This document shows, in pieces, positions 27,723 through 38,090 of a stretch of 64,000 bases of DNA (the first letter of the stretch is position 1; the number at the start of each line of letters is the position of its first letter). The notes under the pieces were generated by a model. It searched no databases, was not told where the DNA came from, and saw only the letters and a list, made by a program, of their open reading frames with translations. Made by a program: the position numbers and the translations under genes. The DNA is from an uncultured Kordiimonas sp. (lineage in GTDB: Bacteria > Pseudomonadota > Alphaproteobacteria > Sphingomonadales > Kordiimonadaceae): assembly GCA_947503575.1 (NCBI GenBank), contig CANNDZ010000001.1:1798001-1862000 (forward strand), written 5' to 3'.

Positions 27723-27735
27723 TTGGGAGGGTTAG

Positions 27736-29130
27736 ATGGAAACCTTGACCTGTAATGTGCTGGTACTGGGCGCTGGCCCCGGTGGTTATGTTGCGGCAAT
27801 CCGGGCAGGGCAACTTGGCCTGGATACCGTTATTGTTGAAGGCGAAGCCCACGGCGGCACATGCCTGAATGTTGGCTGTATACCGTCCAAGGCGCTTATT
27901 CATGCTGCCGAAGAGTTTGAAAAAGCGACCCATTTTGCTGGCGACAATGTGCTGGGCATATCAGCCGCCAAGCCAAAGCTTGATCTTAGTAAAACCATTG
28001 CCTGGAAAGACGGTATTGTTGACCGCCTAACAGGCGGTGTTGGCGGTTTGCTGAAGAAAAACAAGGTTAGGTCCGTTATGGGCTGGGGCCGCATGGTGGA
28101 TGGCAAAACGTGCGAGGTCACCACCAAAGATGGTACCGTCACGATCAAGGCGAAAAATATCATTCTGGCCACCGGGTCGACAGCAGTCGAAATTCCAGGC
28201 CTGCCTTATGGCGGCGATGTGATTTCGTCCACAGAAGCGCTGGCGCTTGATAAAGTGCCTGAAAAGCTGGTTGTCATTGGGGGTGGTTACATCGGCCTTG
28301 AACTGGGTACGGCCTATGCCAAAATGGGCGCAAAGGTTACCGTTGTTGAAGCGATGGATCGCATCTTGCCGCAGTATGACAAAGAGCTGACCAAGCCTGT
28401 TGCTGCAAGCCTAAAGGCGCTGGGCATTGAAGTTATGCTGCATACCAAAGCCAAGGGCCTGTCAGATGACAGCAAAGGTTTGATGGTGGAGGCCAATGAT
28501 GGCAGCACACAAGTCCTTCCCGCCAACAAAATTTTGGTGACTGTTGGTCGTCGGGCAAAAACCGATGGCTGGGGCCTCGATGAGCTGGACTTGTCGATGA
28601 ATGGGCCTTTCATTTGGATCAATGATCAGTGCAAAACATCCATGACCGGCGTTTATGCCATTGGTGATGTCACCGGTGAGCCGATGCTGGCCCACCGCGC
28701 GATGGCGCAGGGTGAAATGGTTGCTGAAATCATTGCCGGCGAAAACCGCACATTTGACAAAGTTTCGATCCCGGCTGTGTGTTTCACGGACCCGGAGATT
28801 GTCACAACGGGTCTGTCGCCTGATGAAGCCAAAGAGCAGGGGTTTGATACCAAGGTTGGTACATTCCCGTTTGCTGCCAACGGCCGCGCCATGACCATGG
28901 AAGCAGAAACCGGGTTTGTGCGCATTGTTGCCCGCAAGGATAATGATCTGGTGCTGGGCATTCAGGCCGTGGGTAAGGGTGTTGCCGAACTGTCGGCAGC
29001 CTTTTCACTGGCTTTGGAGATGGGGGCCACGCTTGCGGATGTGGCAGGCACCATCCATGCCCACCCAACCCAAAGCGAAGGGTTCCAGGAATCGGCGCTC
29101 AAGGCATTAGGGCACGCCCTGCATATCTAA
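27736..29130 (+). CDS. lpdA: Dihydrolipoyl dehydrogenase (E3)
   Basis: 464 residues. An FAD-binding [13 protein letters not shown], the redox disulfide C43/C48 ([13 protein letters not shown]), an NAD-binding [10 protein letters not shown], and the C-terminal dimer-interface [13 protein letters not shown] with the catalytic His-Glu pair are all intact. It reoxidises the dihydrolipoyl arm of the complex with NAD. As it lies in the bkd operon it is probably the complex-dedicated copy (LpdV-like), and other E3 genes may exist elsewhere. GGGAGG precedes the start. Confidence 0.96.
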   Translation: METLTCNVLVLGAGPGGYVAAIRAGQLGLDTVIVEGEAHGGTCLNVGCIPSKALIHAAEEFEKATHFAGDNVLGISAAKPKLDLSKTIAWKDGIVDRLTGGVGGLLKKNKVRSVMGWGRMVDGKTCEVTTKDGTVTIKAKNIILATGSTAVEIPGLPYGGDVISSTEALALDKVPEKLVVIGGGYIGLELGTAYAKMGAKVTVVEAMDRILPQYDKELTKPVAASLKALGIEVMLHTKAKGLSDDSKGLMVEANDGSTQVLPANKILVTVGRRAKTDGWGLDELDLSMNGPFIWINDQCKTSMTGVYAIGDVTGEPMLAHRAMAQGEMVAEIIAGENRTFDKVSIPAVCFTDPEIVTTGLSPDEAKEQGFDTKVGTFPFAANGRAMTMEAETGFVRIVARKDNDLVLGIQAVGKGVAELSAAFSLALEMGATLADVAGTIHAHPTQSEGFQESALKALGHALHI

Positions 29131-29151
29131 CCCGAATTTCAGTAAAGCATT

Positions 29152-29190
29152 AAAAAAGCCCGCTAGCATATTAACTAGGCGGGCTTTTTT
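29152..29190. terminator. Bidirectional intrinsic terminator
   Basis: A 12-bp perfect stem, 29152-29163 with 29179-29190, has six A on the left and six T on the right, plus an inner TAG/CTA extension with one bulged base. It lies between the convergent lpdA and leucine dehydrogenase genes and can stop transcription from both sides. Confidence 0.93.
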
Positions 29191-29207
29191 GTTGTCTGTC
29201 TTGGCGA

Positions 29208-30320
29208 CTAAGCCTTCTTTGCAGCTGCTTTCGCGGCAATGATGTCTTCCGCCATTTCGTTGGCAATGGCACCGGTTGGGCGACCTTCCCGGTCGCTGGA
29301 TTTGAAGATTTTGGTCAGCGTATCGCCGATGCGCAGCACTTTGGCTTCGCGCTCAGCGTCCGTTACCTTCTCGCGGTGCACTTCTGCTTCCACCGAAATG
29401 ATGCCGCCAGCATTCACCAAATAATCAGGTGCGTACAGAATGCCGCGCTTGCGCAGGTCTTCGTCCTGCACGCCTTCATGCTCAAGTTGGTTGTTTGCCG
29501 CGCCCGCAATTACGCTGGCTTTGATGTCCGGGATTGTATGAGGGTTCAGCCCGCCGCCCAGTGCGCATGGTGCAAACACATCGCAGTCCACCGCATGAAT
29601 GGTTTTGGGGTCCACTACAGTGACGTCCCCCAGTGCCTGTGCGGCTTCGATGTTCGACGCGACAATATCGGTGATGGTTACCTTTGCGCCTGCCTTCAGC
29701 AGATGCTCCACCAGGTAAAGACCCACGTGGCCGACACCCTGCACGGCAACATGCACATCGCTCAGGTCCTGTTTGCCAAGACGGTGCGCAACCGCTGATT
29801 TGATGCTGACAAAAACACCAAGTGCTGTGTGCGGTGATGGGTCACCCGTAGCAAATTCGCCGTCATCCAGACCGGATACAAAGCTGGTGGCTTCGCCTGC
29901 CGCCGCCAGCATGGCAGGGCTGGTGCCAACATCTTCAGCAGCATAGTAGGTGCCGCTAAGGCGGTCGATGTATCGACCAAAAGCGCGCATCAGGTCTGGT
30001 GTGCCGATCTTTTTCGGGTTGCCAATGATTACAGACTTGCCGCCGCCAAGGCGCAGGCCCGCCATGGCGTTTTTATATGACATGCCACGCGACAGGCGCA
30101 GGACGTCATACACGGCGTCTTGCTCAGCCCGGGTTTCGGCCACATCGCTGGGTGCCATGGTTTTGTGTGCTGCGGCATAATCCCAGAAGCGGATGCCGCC
30201 TGCTGCCGGGCCACAGGCGGTGGAGTGCACAGCAATGATGGCTTTCAGGCCGGTTTCGGCGTCTGCGCAGAACACCACTTGCTCATGATCTTTGAAGCTT
30301 CGTGAGTCGAATACGGGCAT
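29208..30320 (-). CDS. Leucine (Glu/Leu/Phe/Val) dehydrogenase
   Basis: 370 residues. K83 in SYKNAMAGL and K95 in LGGGKSVIIGNPKK match the substrate and catalytic lysines of leucine dehydrogenase. GPAAGGIRFWDY begins the substrate domain, and VQGVGHVGLYLVEHL is the NAD-binding motif. It oxidatively deaminates branched-chain amino acids to the 2-oxoacids that the bkd complex consumes, so the convergent placement is functionally sensible. Phenylalanine dehydrogenase is an alternative but is less likely given the neighbours. AGAGGGA precedes the start, and a palindrome lies about 100 bp upstream. Confidence 0.9.
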   Translation of the reverse strand: MPVFDSRSFKDHEQVVFCADAETGLKAIIAVHSTACGPAAGGIRFWDYAAAHKTMAPSDVAETRAEQDAVYDVLRLSRGMSYKNAMAGLRLGGGKSVIIGNPKKIGTPDLMRAFGRYIDRLSGTYYAAEDVGTSPAMLAAAGEATSFVSGLDDGEFATGDPSPHTALGVFVSIKSAVAHRLGKQDLSDVHVAVQGVGHVGLYLVEHLLKAGAKVTITDIVASNIEAAQALGDVTVVDPKTIHAVDCDVFAPCALGGGLNPHTIPDIKASVIAGAANNQLEHEGVQDEDLRKRGILYAPDYLVNAGGIISVEAEVHREKVTDAEREAKVLRIGDTLTKIFKSSDREGRPTGAIANEMAEDIIAAKAAAKKA

Positions 30321-30422
30321 GAAACGTCCCTCTCATTTGTCCCGATGGGCGGGATAGACTGGATCAAATCCCGCGAATTAATCGGCAGTATGGCACCGTT
30401 CAAAAGAAATGAACTTACGAAT

Positions 30423-30440
30423 ATTGCGCAATTGAGCAAT
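30423..30440 (-). promoter_or_regulatory. Palindrome ATTGC-N8-GCAAT upstream of leucine dehydrogenase
   Basis: ATTGC (30423-30427) and GCAAT (30436-30440) are symmetrical around an AT-rich centre, 103 bp from the leucine dehydrogenase start codon. The size and AT centre are like Lrp/BkdR-family sites, but no binding protein can be named. Confidence 0.4.
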
Positions 30441-30565
30441 GAAGGGTGTTTTTACAGCCGCATTTTGAAATAAGATGTCGCCAATCGGAGTTTTCTGGTC
30501 AATAAAAGCGGAAGAAAACTGCTGAAATCACGAAATTTAATAGCGGGATTGCGAGTCTCCCGGAA

Positions 30566-30586
30566 CGCACGCCGTCCTAGCGTGCG
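30566..30586 (-). terminator. GC-rich hairpin after the liu operon
   Basis: CGCACGC (30566-30572) and GCGTGCG (30580-30586) form a perfect 7-bp stem with a 7-base loop, 16 bp past the stop of the minus-strand alpha/beta hydrolase. No T-run follows on the minus strand, so it is either a weak or factor-dependent terminator or an mRNA 3' stabiliser. Confidence 0.4.
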
Positions 30587-30601
30587 CTATATCAACCCAG
30601 A

Positions 30602-31417
30602 CTATTGCGTGTTTATCATGGCTATGGTTGAGACAATCGTGCTGCGAATGTGGGGGTGCAGGAATATGTCGTGCCCGCCTTCAATAACTGTTAGCTCAGC
30701 TTTTTTGCCGTGGCCGATCAGCGCATCATAGTATTGACGATTGAGATATTCACGCGTCGACCTGTCCTGATCTCCAACAAAAATCGAAATCGGCGTTTTA
30801 TCTGGTATGTCGCCAGCAACATCGATAGGGGACACAACGGTCATATCCCCCTTGAAACCGTCATACTGTGTATTTTCAAACATGTCCTTCCGCCAGGCAT
30901 TGATATCGCAGGGGCAGGAGACAACTACGGCATGGTCGATCAGACCCGGGTAGGCGGCGGTCAGCTTTGCGGTGATAGCCGAGCCACCAGAGTGGCCCGC
31001 CAGAATGACTTTTTCTGCATTATGGTGCGTTTTTAACTGTTCGATGGCCGCGGCAATTTGGGCTATTCTCGGAGCGTCATAATTGTCGCCAACGGTTTCA
31101 CCGCGCACGCCGTCAGACGTTCTGTTTTCGCCGTCTGTGTAACCCGGGCGCAGCAGGCCAACACTGATGGTGTTCGTCGCCTCTGCTGCAAGTAGCCGCG
31201 CGAAGGCATACTGATAAGACGGTTTGTTAAAGGGAGAGTCGCCGTGCAGTGCCACGACCAAAATGGGGCGTTTAGTTAACTGATCACTTGGATAAGTGCG
31301 AATTTGGGTTGTTACACCTTCGGCTGTAACCGCGTTTGACGACACAGTCGTTTGCTCTGCCACTACCAGCGTTGACGTCATTATGAGCAGCGCAAAGGCA
31401 CCAAGCCAGTTTGCCAT
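30602..31417 (-). CDS. Secreted alpha/beta hydrolase
   Basis: 271 residues from the ATG ending at 31417, which has GGGAGAG seven bases upstream. A signal peptide (residues 1-20, ending VVA) indicates export. The serine hydrolase triad is visible: S143 in ILAGHSGGSAI, Asp in FVGDQDRS and His in VIEGGHDIF. The fold resembles small esterases or dienelactone-hydrolase-like proteins. It lies 24 bp after the isovaleryl-CoA dehydrogenase gene and may be read from the liu operon, but an exported esterase has no obvious place in leucine breakdown. The substrate is unknown. Confidence 0.8.
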   Translation of the reverse strand: MANWLGAFALLIMTSTLVVAEQTTVSSNAVTAEGVTTQIRTYPSDQLTKRPILVVALHGDSPFNKPSYQYAFARLLAAEATNTISVGLLRPGYTDGENRTSDGVRGETVGDNYDAPRIAQIAAAIEQLKTHHNAEKVILAGHSGGSAITAKLTAAYPGLIDHAVVVSCPCDINAWRKDMFENTQYDGFKGDMTVVSPIDVAGDIPDKTPISIFVGDQDRSTREYLNRQYYDALIGHGKKAELTVIEGGHDIFLHPHIRSTIVSTIAMINTQ

Positions 31418-31441
31418 CAAAACTCTCCCATCAGGTCGAAG

Positions 31442-32608
31442 CTAGCGTGTCTCGTTAAACAGTTCGCGGCCAATAAGCATACGGCGGATTTCCGACGTGC
31501 CCGCGCCAATTTCATACAGCTTTGCATCGCGCCACAGGCGGCCAGTTGGGTATTCATTGATGTAGCCGTTGCCGCCCAGCGCCTGTATGGCTTCGCCGGC
31601 CATCCAGGTCGCTTTTTCCGCTGCATACAGGATACAGGCGGCGGCATCTTTGCGGGTCGTTTCGCTCCGGTCACAGGCTGCCGCTACTGCATAGACGTAC
31701 GCGCGGGCAGACCCCCACGTGGCATACATGTCTGCGATTTTTCCCTGCATTAGCTGAAATGTGCCAATGGGTTGGCCAAATTGCTGGCGTTCATGCACAT
31801 AGGGGATAACAGTATCTAGGCAAGCACGCATGATGCCCAGCGATCCGCCGGACAGTACCACCCGCTCATAATCCAGGCCAGACATCAGCACGCGCACACC
31901 GCTGCCTTCCTCGCCGATGCGGTTTTCAAACGGGACAAAACAGTCTTCGAACACCAGTTCGCAGGTGTTGGACCCCCGCATACCAAGCTTGTCCAGCTTT
32001 TGCGCGGTTGAAAACCCGGCCATATCTTTTTCAATCAGGAACGCTGTAATGCCGCGTGGGCCTGCATCCATGTCGGTTTTGGCATATACGAGCAGCGTGT
32101 CCGCGTCCGGGCCGTTAGTGATCCACATTTTGTTGCCGTTTAAGACATAGCCTTCGTTGGTTTTGTCGGCCTTGAGGCGCATGGACACCACGTCTGAACC
32201 AGCACCGGGTTCCGACATGGCCAGCGCACCCACATGCTCCCCCGAAATCAGCTTGGGCAGGAACTTTTCGCGCTGTTCCGGGCTCGCATTTTTAACGATC
32301 TGGTTCACACACAAGTTGGAGTGCGCCCCATAGCTTAGGCCCACGGAAGCTGACGCCCGGCTGATTTCCTCAATGGCGATGGTGTGCGCCAGATAGCCCA
32401 TGTCTGTGCCGCCAAATTCTTCCGGTGCTGTGACGCCCAGAAGACCAAGCTCGCCCATCTTCTGCCACAGGTCCATCGGGAACTGATTGCTTTCATCAAT
32501 TTCCGCGGCGCGCGGCGCGATTTCTTCCTTTGCAAAGCGCTGCACCATGTCGCGCAGCATGTCGATGTCTTCGCCATGGTTAAATTGCAAGTGTGGAAAT
32601 TCAAACAT
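31442..32608 (-). CDS. ivd: Isovaleryl-CoA dehydrogenase
   Basis: 388 residues. [12 protein letters not shown] places the catalytic base (E248) in the helix where isovaleryl-CoA dehydrogenase has it (human E254), not in the usual C-terminal position of other ACADs. [35 protein letters not shown] is the family's C-terminal block, seen here in parts. It makes 3-methylcrotonyl-CoA from isovaleryl-CoA, the step directly before the carboxylase encoded upstream. AGGGACA precedes the start. It lies 38 bp after the carboxylase alpha subunit gene. Confidence 0.95.
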   Translation of the reverse strand: MFEFPHLQFNHGEDIDMLRDMVQRFAKEEIAPRAAEIDESNQFPMDLWQKMGELGLLGVTAPEEFGGTDMGYLAHTIAIEEISRASASVGLSYGAHSNLCVNQIVKNASPEQREKFLPKLISGEHVGALAMSEPGAGSDVVSMRLKADKTNEGYVLNGNKMWITNGPDADTLLVYAKTDMDAGPRGITAFLIEKDMAGFSTAQKLDKLGMRGSNTCELVFEDCFVPFENRIGEEGSGVRVLMSGLDYERVVLSGGSLGIMRACLDTVIPYVHERQQFGQPIGTFQLMQGKIADMYATWGSARAYVYAVAAACDRSETTRKDAAACILYAAEKATWMAGEAIQALGGNGYINEYPTGRLWRDAKLYEIGAGTSEIRRMLIGRELFNETR

Positions 32609-32646
32609 TACATGTCCCTAAAGGTTTGATTTCTTGAAACTAATCT

Positions 32647-34671
32647 TCATTGGTCTGCGTCTTCGATGACGATCAGCACTGCGCCGTCGCCGACCTGATC
32701 ACCGGCCTTTGCGCCAATGGTTTTTACTGTGCCGTCGCGGGGGGCGGTGATGGTCTGCTCCATTTTCATGGCTTCCATTACAAGAAGCGGCGTGCCTTTG
32801 CTGACGCTGTCGCCTTCACCCACCTTCAACTCCAGGATTTTTCCGGGCATGGGGGCGATAATGGTGCCGGGACCGTCGGTGTCATCCCCGCCGCTGCCAT
32901 CGCTTGCGTGACGCGTCAGGCTTATGGTGCGCGCGCCATCAATAAGCTCAACTCGCTGATCATCTACCGCGACAAAAAGCTGTTGGCGCACACCGTCCAT
33001 AACAAAACGCAGGTGGTTGTTCACCAGCGTAACGTCGGATGCGCTCAGGGTCTCGTCGTCAACAGTTGCAGTCAGCATCGAACCATCACGAACAAGACTG
33101 ACTGGCATGGTTTCACCGTCTGTTTGTTCAAACTTCAACAGTTCGCTGTGCGGCAGATTAAGGCGGAAGCCATCAAGCGCCCCCCACGGGTCGGTTGAGC
33201 GGTTTGCACTCGCTTCCCGGTTTGCAACAATTGCGAGCGCAGCGATCAGGTAATCCCGTTTGCTGATAGTATGTGGCGCCAGCAGGTCTTTTTCATACAG
33301 CCCGATAAAACCGGTATGCACATCGCCAGACAAAAACTCTGGGTGCTTGAGCGCACGCAGCAGAAAGTCCCGGTTGGTGGCAAGCCCAATCACCGGCGTT
33401 TCCGCCAGCAAGCCAACCAGCGCATGCACCGCATCGTCGCGGGTTTCGCCCCATGCGATTAGTTTACCGATCATCGGGTCATAATGGATGGATACTTCAT
33501 CACCGTCGCGCACACCTGCGTCAATGCGGGTATTGGCAGGCACATCAACAAACGGGTCAAACAGGCCAACTGTACCGATGGACGGCAGAAAGCCATTAAA
33601 CGGGTCTTCTGCATACAGCCGGACTTCAACGGCATGGCCGTTCGTTAGAACATCAATTTCATCTTGCGACAAAGGCAGCGGCTGACCTTCAGCCACCATA
33701 ATCTGCCATTCTACCAAATCCTGTCCGGTGATCATTTCGGTCACCGGGTGTTCAACCTGCAGGCGGGTGTTCATTTCCATGAAATAGAAGGGGGCATCCT
33801 CCAGGCCGTCTGCGACATCAACAATGAACTCTACTGTGCCTGCACCCACATAATTGATCGCTTGCGCAGCCTTAACGGCGGCTTCACCCATCGCACGTCG
33901 CATGGCTGGGGTCATGCCGGGAGCAGGGGCTTCCTCCACCACTTTTTGGTGGCGGCGTTGCAGCGAACAGTCCCGCTCAAACAAATGCACCGCATGGCCG
34001 TTCTGGTCGCCGAACACCTGCAATTCAATATGACGTGGCTTCTGGATCAGTTTTTCAATCAACAACTTACCGTTGCCGAAAGAATTTTCTCCCTCGCGCT
34101 TCGCGGCTTCAATGGCGGCTGGCATTTGATCGGCGGTTTCGACGATCCGCATGCCCTTGCCGCCACCGCCTGCAACAGCCTTAATCAGCACAGGGAAGCC
34201 GATTTTTTCTGCTTCTGCTGCCAAAAGGTCCGGTGATTGGTCTTCTCCGTGATATCCTGGCACTACAGGAACATCAGCATCCGTCATCAGTTTTTTGGCC
34301 GCCCCCTTAAGCGCCATCGCATCCATGGATGCTGCACTCGGGCCAATGAAGATGATGCCTGCATCGGCGCAAGCATTGGCAAATGTTGGGTTTTCGGACA
34401 GAAAGCCGTACCCGGGATGGATCGCATCAGCGCCAGTGGCTTTAGCAGCGCCAATGATTTTGTCGATCACCAGATAGCTTTCGCTGGCTGTCGGTGGGCC
34501 AATGTGAACCGCCTCATCAGCCATGGCCACATGCATGGCGTTTTTATCAGCATCAGAATAGACCGCCACGGTCTTAATGCCCAAAGATTGGCAAGTCATC
34601 ATCACGCGGCAGGCAATTTCGCCCCGGTTGGCGATCAGCAGTTTGCGGATTTTGCGCATTGGTTCACTCAT
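32647..34671 (-). CDS. mccA: Methylcrotonyl-CoA carboxylase, biotin-carrying alpha subunit
   Basis: 674 residues. The biotin carboxylase domain comes first (LLIANRGEIACRVM, then the ATP-grasp region GGGGKGMRIV and MNTRLQVEHPVTE). A BT-like linker follows, then a C-terminal biotinyl domain with K636 in MEAMKMEQT. It carboxylates biotin for transfer to 3-methylcrotonyl-CoA by the beta subunit (35472-37079). Its ATG overlaps the stop of the hydratase gene (ATGA). Gene order beta, hydratase, alpha, ivd identifies the methylcrotonyl rather than the propionyl enzyme. Confidence 0.94.
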   Translation of the reverse strand: MSEPMRKIRKLLIANRGEIACRVMMTCQSLGIKTVAVYSDADKNAMHVAMADEAVHIGPPTASESYLVIDKIIGAAKATGADAIHPGYGFLSENPTFANACADAGIIFIGPSAASMDAMALKGAAKKLMTDADVPVVPGYHGEDQSPDLLAAEAEKIGFPVLIKAVAGGGGKGMRIVETADQMPAAIEAAKREGENSFGNGKLLIEKLIQKPRHIELQVFGDQNGHAVHLFERDCSLQRRHQKVVEEAPAPGMTPAMRRAMGEAAVKAAQAINYVGAGTVEFIVDVADGLEDAPFYFMEMNTRLQVEHPVTEMITGQDLVEWQIMVAEGQPLPLSQDEIDVLTNGHAVEVRLYAEDPFNGFLPSIGTVGLFDPFVDVPANTRIDAGVRDGDEVSIHYDPMIGKLIAWGETRDDAVHALVGLLAETPVIGLATNRDFLLRALKHPEFLSGDVHTGFIGLYEKDLLAPHTISKRDYLIAALAIVANREASANRSTDPWGALDGFRLNLPHSELLKFEQTDGETMPVSLVRDGSMLTATVDDETLSASDVTLVNNHLRFVMDGVRQQLFVAVDDQRVELIDGARTISLTRHASDGSGGDDTDGPGTIIAPMPGKILELKVGEGDSVSKGTPLLVMEAMKMEQTITAPRDGTVKTIGAKAGDQVGDGAVLIVIEDADQ

Positions 34672-35462
34672 TGCTCCGCACTCCAGCTAGGTTTGCGTTT
34701 GTCGAAAAAGGCAGTTAACCCCTCTTGCCCTTCGGTACTTGCACGTCTGTTGGCGATGCGGGCAGCGGTTTCCTCGCGGATGGTTTCATCAATGTCCTGC
34801 CCGGCCACAAACTGTATCAGGTCTTTGCAGTCTGACTGTGCCGTGGGGCCACCGGTCAGAAGCTGATCAATAATTCCGTCAAGGATCATGTCTGCTTCTT
34901 CGTGTGTTTGCGCGATTTCATGCACAAGGCCAATACGACGAGCTTCAATGCCGTCGAACCGTTCGCCTGTCAGGAAATACCGCTGCGCCGCCCGTGCGCC
35001 GATGGCGCGCACGACATAAGGTGATATGGTCGCTGGCGTCAGGCCAAGCTTGACCTCTGACAGCGAAAATACAGCCGTTGATAGCGCGATACCAATATCA
35101 CAGCAGGCTGTCAGGCCAACGCCGCCCCCAAAGGCCGCGCCGTTAACGAGCGCGATGGTTGGTTTGGGGCAGATGGCCAGAGTAGACAGCATGCCTGACA
35201 GGCGCATGGCATCCGCTTTGTTGTCGGCTGTGCTGTAGGTTGCAGTTTGTTTCATCCAGTTCAGGTCAGCGCCCGCAGAAAAGCTTTTGCCAGCACCGGT
35301 TAAAACAATAACCCTTACGGCATCGTTGCTACCCAGCGCCGCGAAGGTTTTGTCTAATTCCGCGATGACGTCATCATTGAACGCATTGTGCTTTTCTGCC
35401 CGGTTCAGCGTGACGGTTGCAACGCCGCGCGCATCAATATCAATTATCAGGTTATCTGCCAT
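34668..35462 (-). CDS. liuC: Methylglutaconyl-CoA hydratase (enoyl-CoA hydratase family)
   Basis: 264 residues of the crotonase fold. The oxyanion-hole segments are SAGADLNWMK and NGAAFGGGVGLTACCDI. AGADLNWM is frequent in the methylglutaconyl-CoA hydratase group. It hydrates 3-methylglutaconyl-CoA, the carboxylase product, to HMG-CoA. It lies between the two carboxylase subunit genes, 9 bp after the beta subunit and overlapping the alpha subunit by four bases. GGGGGAG precedes its ATG. Confidence 0.93.
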   Translation of the reverse strand: MADNLIIDIDARGVATVTLNRAEKHNAFNDDVIAELDKTFAALGSNDAVRVIVLTGAGKSFSAGADLNWMKQTATYSTADNKADAMRLSGMLSTLAICPKPTIALVNGAAFGGGVGLTACCDIGIALSTAVFSLSEVKLGLTPATISPYVVRAIGARAAQRYFLTGERFDGIEARRIGLVHEIAQTHEEADMILDGIIDQLLTGGPTAQSDCKDLIQFVAGQDIDETIREETAARIANRRASTEGQEGLTAFFDKRKPSWSAEQ

Positions 35463-35471
35463 AACTCCCCC

Positions 35472-37079
35472 CTACATCCGAAACACGCCGAACTTGGTCG
35501 GCTCTATAGGGGCATTCATGCTTGCGGATAAGCCTAGACCAAGCACCCGGCGTGTGTCTGCCGGGTCGATAACGCCGTCATCCCACAGGCGGGCGCTGGC
35601 ATAATAGGGATGGCCTTGTTCTTCATACATATCGCGGATAGGTGCCTTGAAGGCTTCTTCGTCTTCCGCGGACCATGTTTCGCCGCGTGCCTCCATGCCA
35701 TCACGCTTGACGGTGGATAAAACGCCTGCCGCTTGCTCGCCGCCCATCACGGAAATACGGGCGTTCGGCCACATCCACATAAAGCGCGGCTGATAGGCGC
35801 GGCCACACATGCCATAGTTTCCGGCGCCAAAGCTGCCGCCAATAATAACGGTAAATTTGGGGACATTGGCACATGCAACGGCGGTTACCATTTTGGCACC
35901 ATCTCTTGCGATGCCGCCATTTTCATATTTTTGGCCCACCATGAAGCCAGTAATATTTTGTAGGAACACAAGGGGAATGCCGCGCTGGGCGCACAGTTCA
36001 ACAAAATGAGCGCCCTTTAGCGCGCTTTCAGAGAACAGCACGCCGTTGTTGGCAACAATACCAACAGGAAAGCCATGAATGTGGGCAAAGCCACATACCA
36101 GTGTTTCACCGTATAGCTTTTTGAACTCGTCAAATTCGCTGCCATCAACAATGCGGGCAATAACTTCGCGTATGTCATAGGGCTGGCGCACATCTTTTGG
36201 GATTACGCCGTAAATTTCCTGCGGATCATACAGGGGGGCAACCGGGTCCCGCATGGTTACATCAGGTGACTTTGTGCGGTTAAGGGTCGCAACAATGCCG
36301 CGTGCCATGCCCAGCGCGTGTTCATCGTCTTTGGCCAGATGATCAACAACGCCCGATGTGCGCGCATGAACATCCCCGCCGCCCAGGTCTTCAGCAGTCA
36401 CGACTTCACCTGTGGCGGCTTTAACCAGCGGGGGGCCGCCCAAGAAGATAGTGCCTTGGTTTTGGACGATGATGCTTTCGTCCGCCATGGCAGGCACATA
36501 AGCGCCGCCCGCCGTGCAACTGCCCATCACAACAGCAATTTGCGGGATACCATCTGCGGACATGTGCGCCTGATTATAGAAAATCCGGCCAAAATGGTCA
36601 CGGTCAGGGAAAACTTCGTCCTGATTGGGCAGGTTTGCGCCGCCACTGTCCACCAGATAGACGCAGGGCAAATTGTTTTCGCGCGCAATTTCCTGCGCTC
36701 GCAGATGTTTTTTCACGGTTACAGGGTAATAGGTGCCACCCTTAACGGTCGCGTCATTGCAAACAATCATACATTCGGTGCCGGCAACACGGCCAATGCC
36801 TGTGATAATGCCGCCAGCGGCGATGTCAGCATCATACATACCAAGCGCTGCAAGCTGTGACAGTTCAAGGAACGGGGTTCCCGGGTCCAGCAAAGCGTTC
36901 ACTCTTTCACGGGGCAGCAATTTGCCACGCGCAATGTGTTTTTCACGCGCCCGATCCGAACCACCTAGCGCGATCTTGCCAATCGTTGCGTTCAGGTCAT
37001 CGATTTGTGTTTGCATGTGCGCCGCATTGGCGCGGAAAGTATCTGACGCTGTATCCAGCGTCGATGGCAGCACAGACAT
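35472..37079 (-). CDS. mccB: Methylcrotonyl-CoA carboxylase, carboxyltransferase beta subunit
   Basis: 535 residues of the acyl-CoA carboxyltransferase family. [16 protein letters not shown] and the C-terminal block [19 protein letters not shown] followed by [15 protein letters not shown] are near-signatures of 3-methylcrotonyl-CoA carboxylase beta. It moves the carboxyl from biotin to 3-methylcrotonyl-CoA. It is first gene of the leucine operon (ribosome site AGGAGAG), with a LysR-type gene 144 bp away on the opposite strand. The operon does not include an HMG-CoA lyase. Confidence 0.96.
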   Translation of the reverse strand: MSVLPSTLDTASDTFRANAAHMQTQIDDLNATIGKIALGGSDRAREKHIARGKLLPRERVNALLDPGTPFLELSQLAALGMYDADIAAGGIITGIGRVAGTECMIVCNDATVKGGTYYPVTVKKHLRAQEIARENNLPCVYLVDSGGANLPNQDEVFPDRDHFGRIFYNQAHMSADGIPQIAVVMGSCTAGGAYVPAMADESIIVQNQGTIFLGGPPLVKAATGEVVTAEDLGGGDVHARTSGVVDHLAKDDEHALGMARGIVATLNRTKSPDVTMRDPVAPLYDPQEIYGVIPKDVRQPYDIREVIARIVDGSEFDEFKKLYGETLVCGFAHIHGFPVGIVANNGVLFSESALKGAHFVELCAQRGIPLVFLQNITGFMVGQKYENGGIARDGAKMVTAVACANVPKFTVIIGGSFGAGNYGMCGRAYQPRFMWMWPNARISVMGGEQAAGVLSTVKRDGMEARGETWSAEDEEAFKAPIRDMYEEQGHPYYASARLWDDGVIDPADTRRVLGLGLSASMNAPIEPTKFGVFRM

Positions 37080-37223
37080 GTATGTCTCTCCTGTTGGCCG
37101 TATGGCAAAGCCATTGCGGCGTATATCTTCCCGGGATAGATGCCCAATAAGCTGGTATATTACTCAAGGTCCTGATATTGGTAAAATCGAAGTCAAAAAT
37201 GTAATCCATAGACGGTGCCTATA

Positions 37224-38090
37224 ATGGATATCTATCTGTTGCGATATTTTCTGGCCGTGGTTGAAACCGGCAGTTTTACGCGGGCTGCTGATAGGGCCTT
37301 TGTGACCCAGCCAACCTTGTCCGCAGGTATAAAAAAGCTGGAACAGCAGCTTGGACACACCTTGTTTGAACGAACAAATCGGCGGGTTTTTCTGACCGAT
37401 GCGGGTGCGCGGTTCCTGCCACGTGCAAAAGCCATTTTGCATGAATGTAATGTCGCGCAGCAAGTGCTTGATGAAGCAGGAAAAACACCTGTTTTACGCA
37501 TTGGATTTTTGACCACTTTGTCGAACCGTAAAGTGGGCCAATTGCTGGCTTCATTTCGCGAAAAAATGCCGGATGCAGCGATTGAAATTACAGACGGCAC
37601 TGAACAGGAACTGGAAAACCGACTGGAAGATCGCAGCCTTGATTTTGCCGTGTCGGTGTACCGAGGTGAACCAGAGGACCGCTCTGTCCCATTGGGGGCG
37701 GAACAGTATGTTTTTATTCTTTCAGCCGACCATCCGCTTGCGGGTAGAACACGGGTAAGCGCTGCTGATCTTTCCGAAGAATATATGATTGTTAGAAGTC
37801 GATGCGAGGTCTTGTCTGAAACAAGCCGGTATTTTACGGACCGCAATGTCAGGCCGCGACTGGTTTATCGCACACCCAATGACAGCCGGGCTGTTGCGAT
37901 GGTGGCGGCGGGTGTTGGTGGAACCGTGGTGCCGGACAGTTTGGTTGATGACCGGGTTAGTGCGGTGCGGTTGATTGGCTTTGACCATGAGCGCAGGCTT
38001 GGTCTTTTTCTGCCGCGTAGTGATTTGCCAGCGGAAACCCTGGAAGTGGCAGGCGCATTTACTGCGCATGTGCAGGAACGCTGGGCCTGA
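37224..38090 (+). CDS. LysR family transcriptional regulator
   Basis: 288 residues from the ATG at 37224. The N-terminal helix-turn-helix runs from residue 1 to about 60 (YFLAVVETGSFTRAADRAFVTQ, LSAGIKKLEQQLG). The periplasmic-binding-like effector domain runs from about 90 to the end. It is divergent from the leucine degradation operon and is the natural candidate to control it. Proteobacterial leucine pathways are usually described with MerR-type LiuR or TetR-type LiuQ, so a LysR protein here is unusual. The inducer could be a pathway CoA ester or 2-oxoacid, but that is not shown by sequence. Confidence 0.9.
   Translation: MDIYLLRYFLAVVETGSFTRAADRAFVTQPTLSAGIKKLEQQLGHTLFERTNRRVFLTDAGARFLPRAKAILHECNVAQQVLDEAGKTPVLRIGFLTTLSNRKVGQLLASFREKMPDAAIEITDGTEQELENRLEDRSLDFAVSVYRGEPEDRSVPLGAEQYVFILSADHPLAGRTRVSAADLSEEYMIVRSRCEVLSETSRYFTDRNVRPRLVYRTPNDSRAVAMVAAGVGGTVVPDSLVDDRVSAVRLIGFDHERRLGLFLPRSDLPAETLEVAGAFTAHVQERWA

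Noticed and set aside
33664-34866. Plus-strand frames opposite the carboxylase alpha subunit
   Set aside because: They lie wholly within the mccA gene, which has complete biotin carboxylase motifs; they have no start signals.
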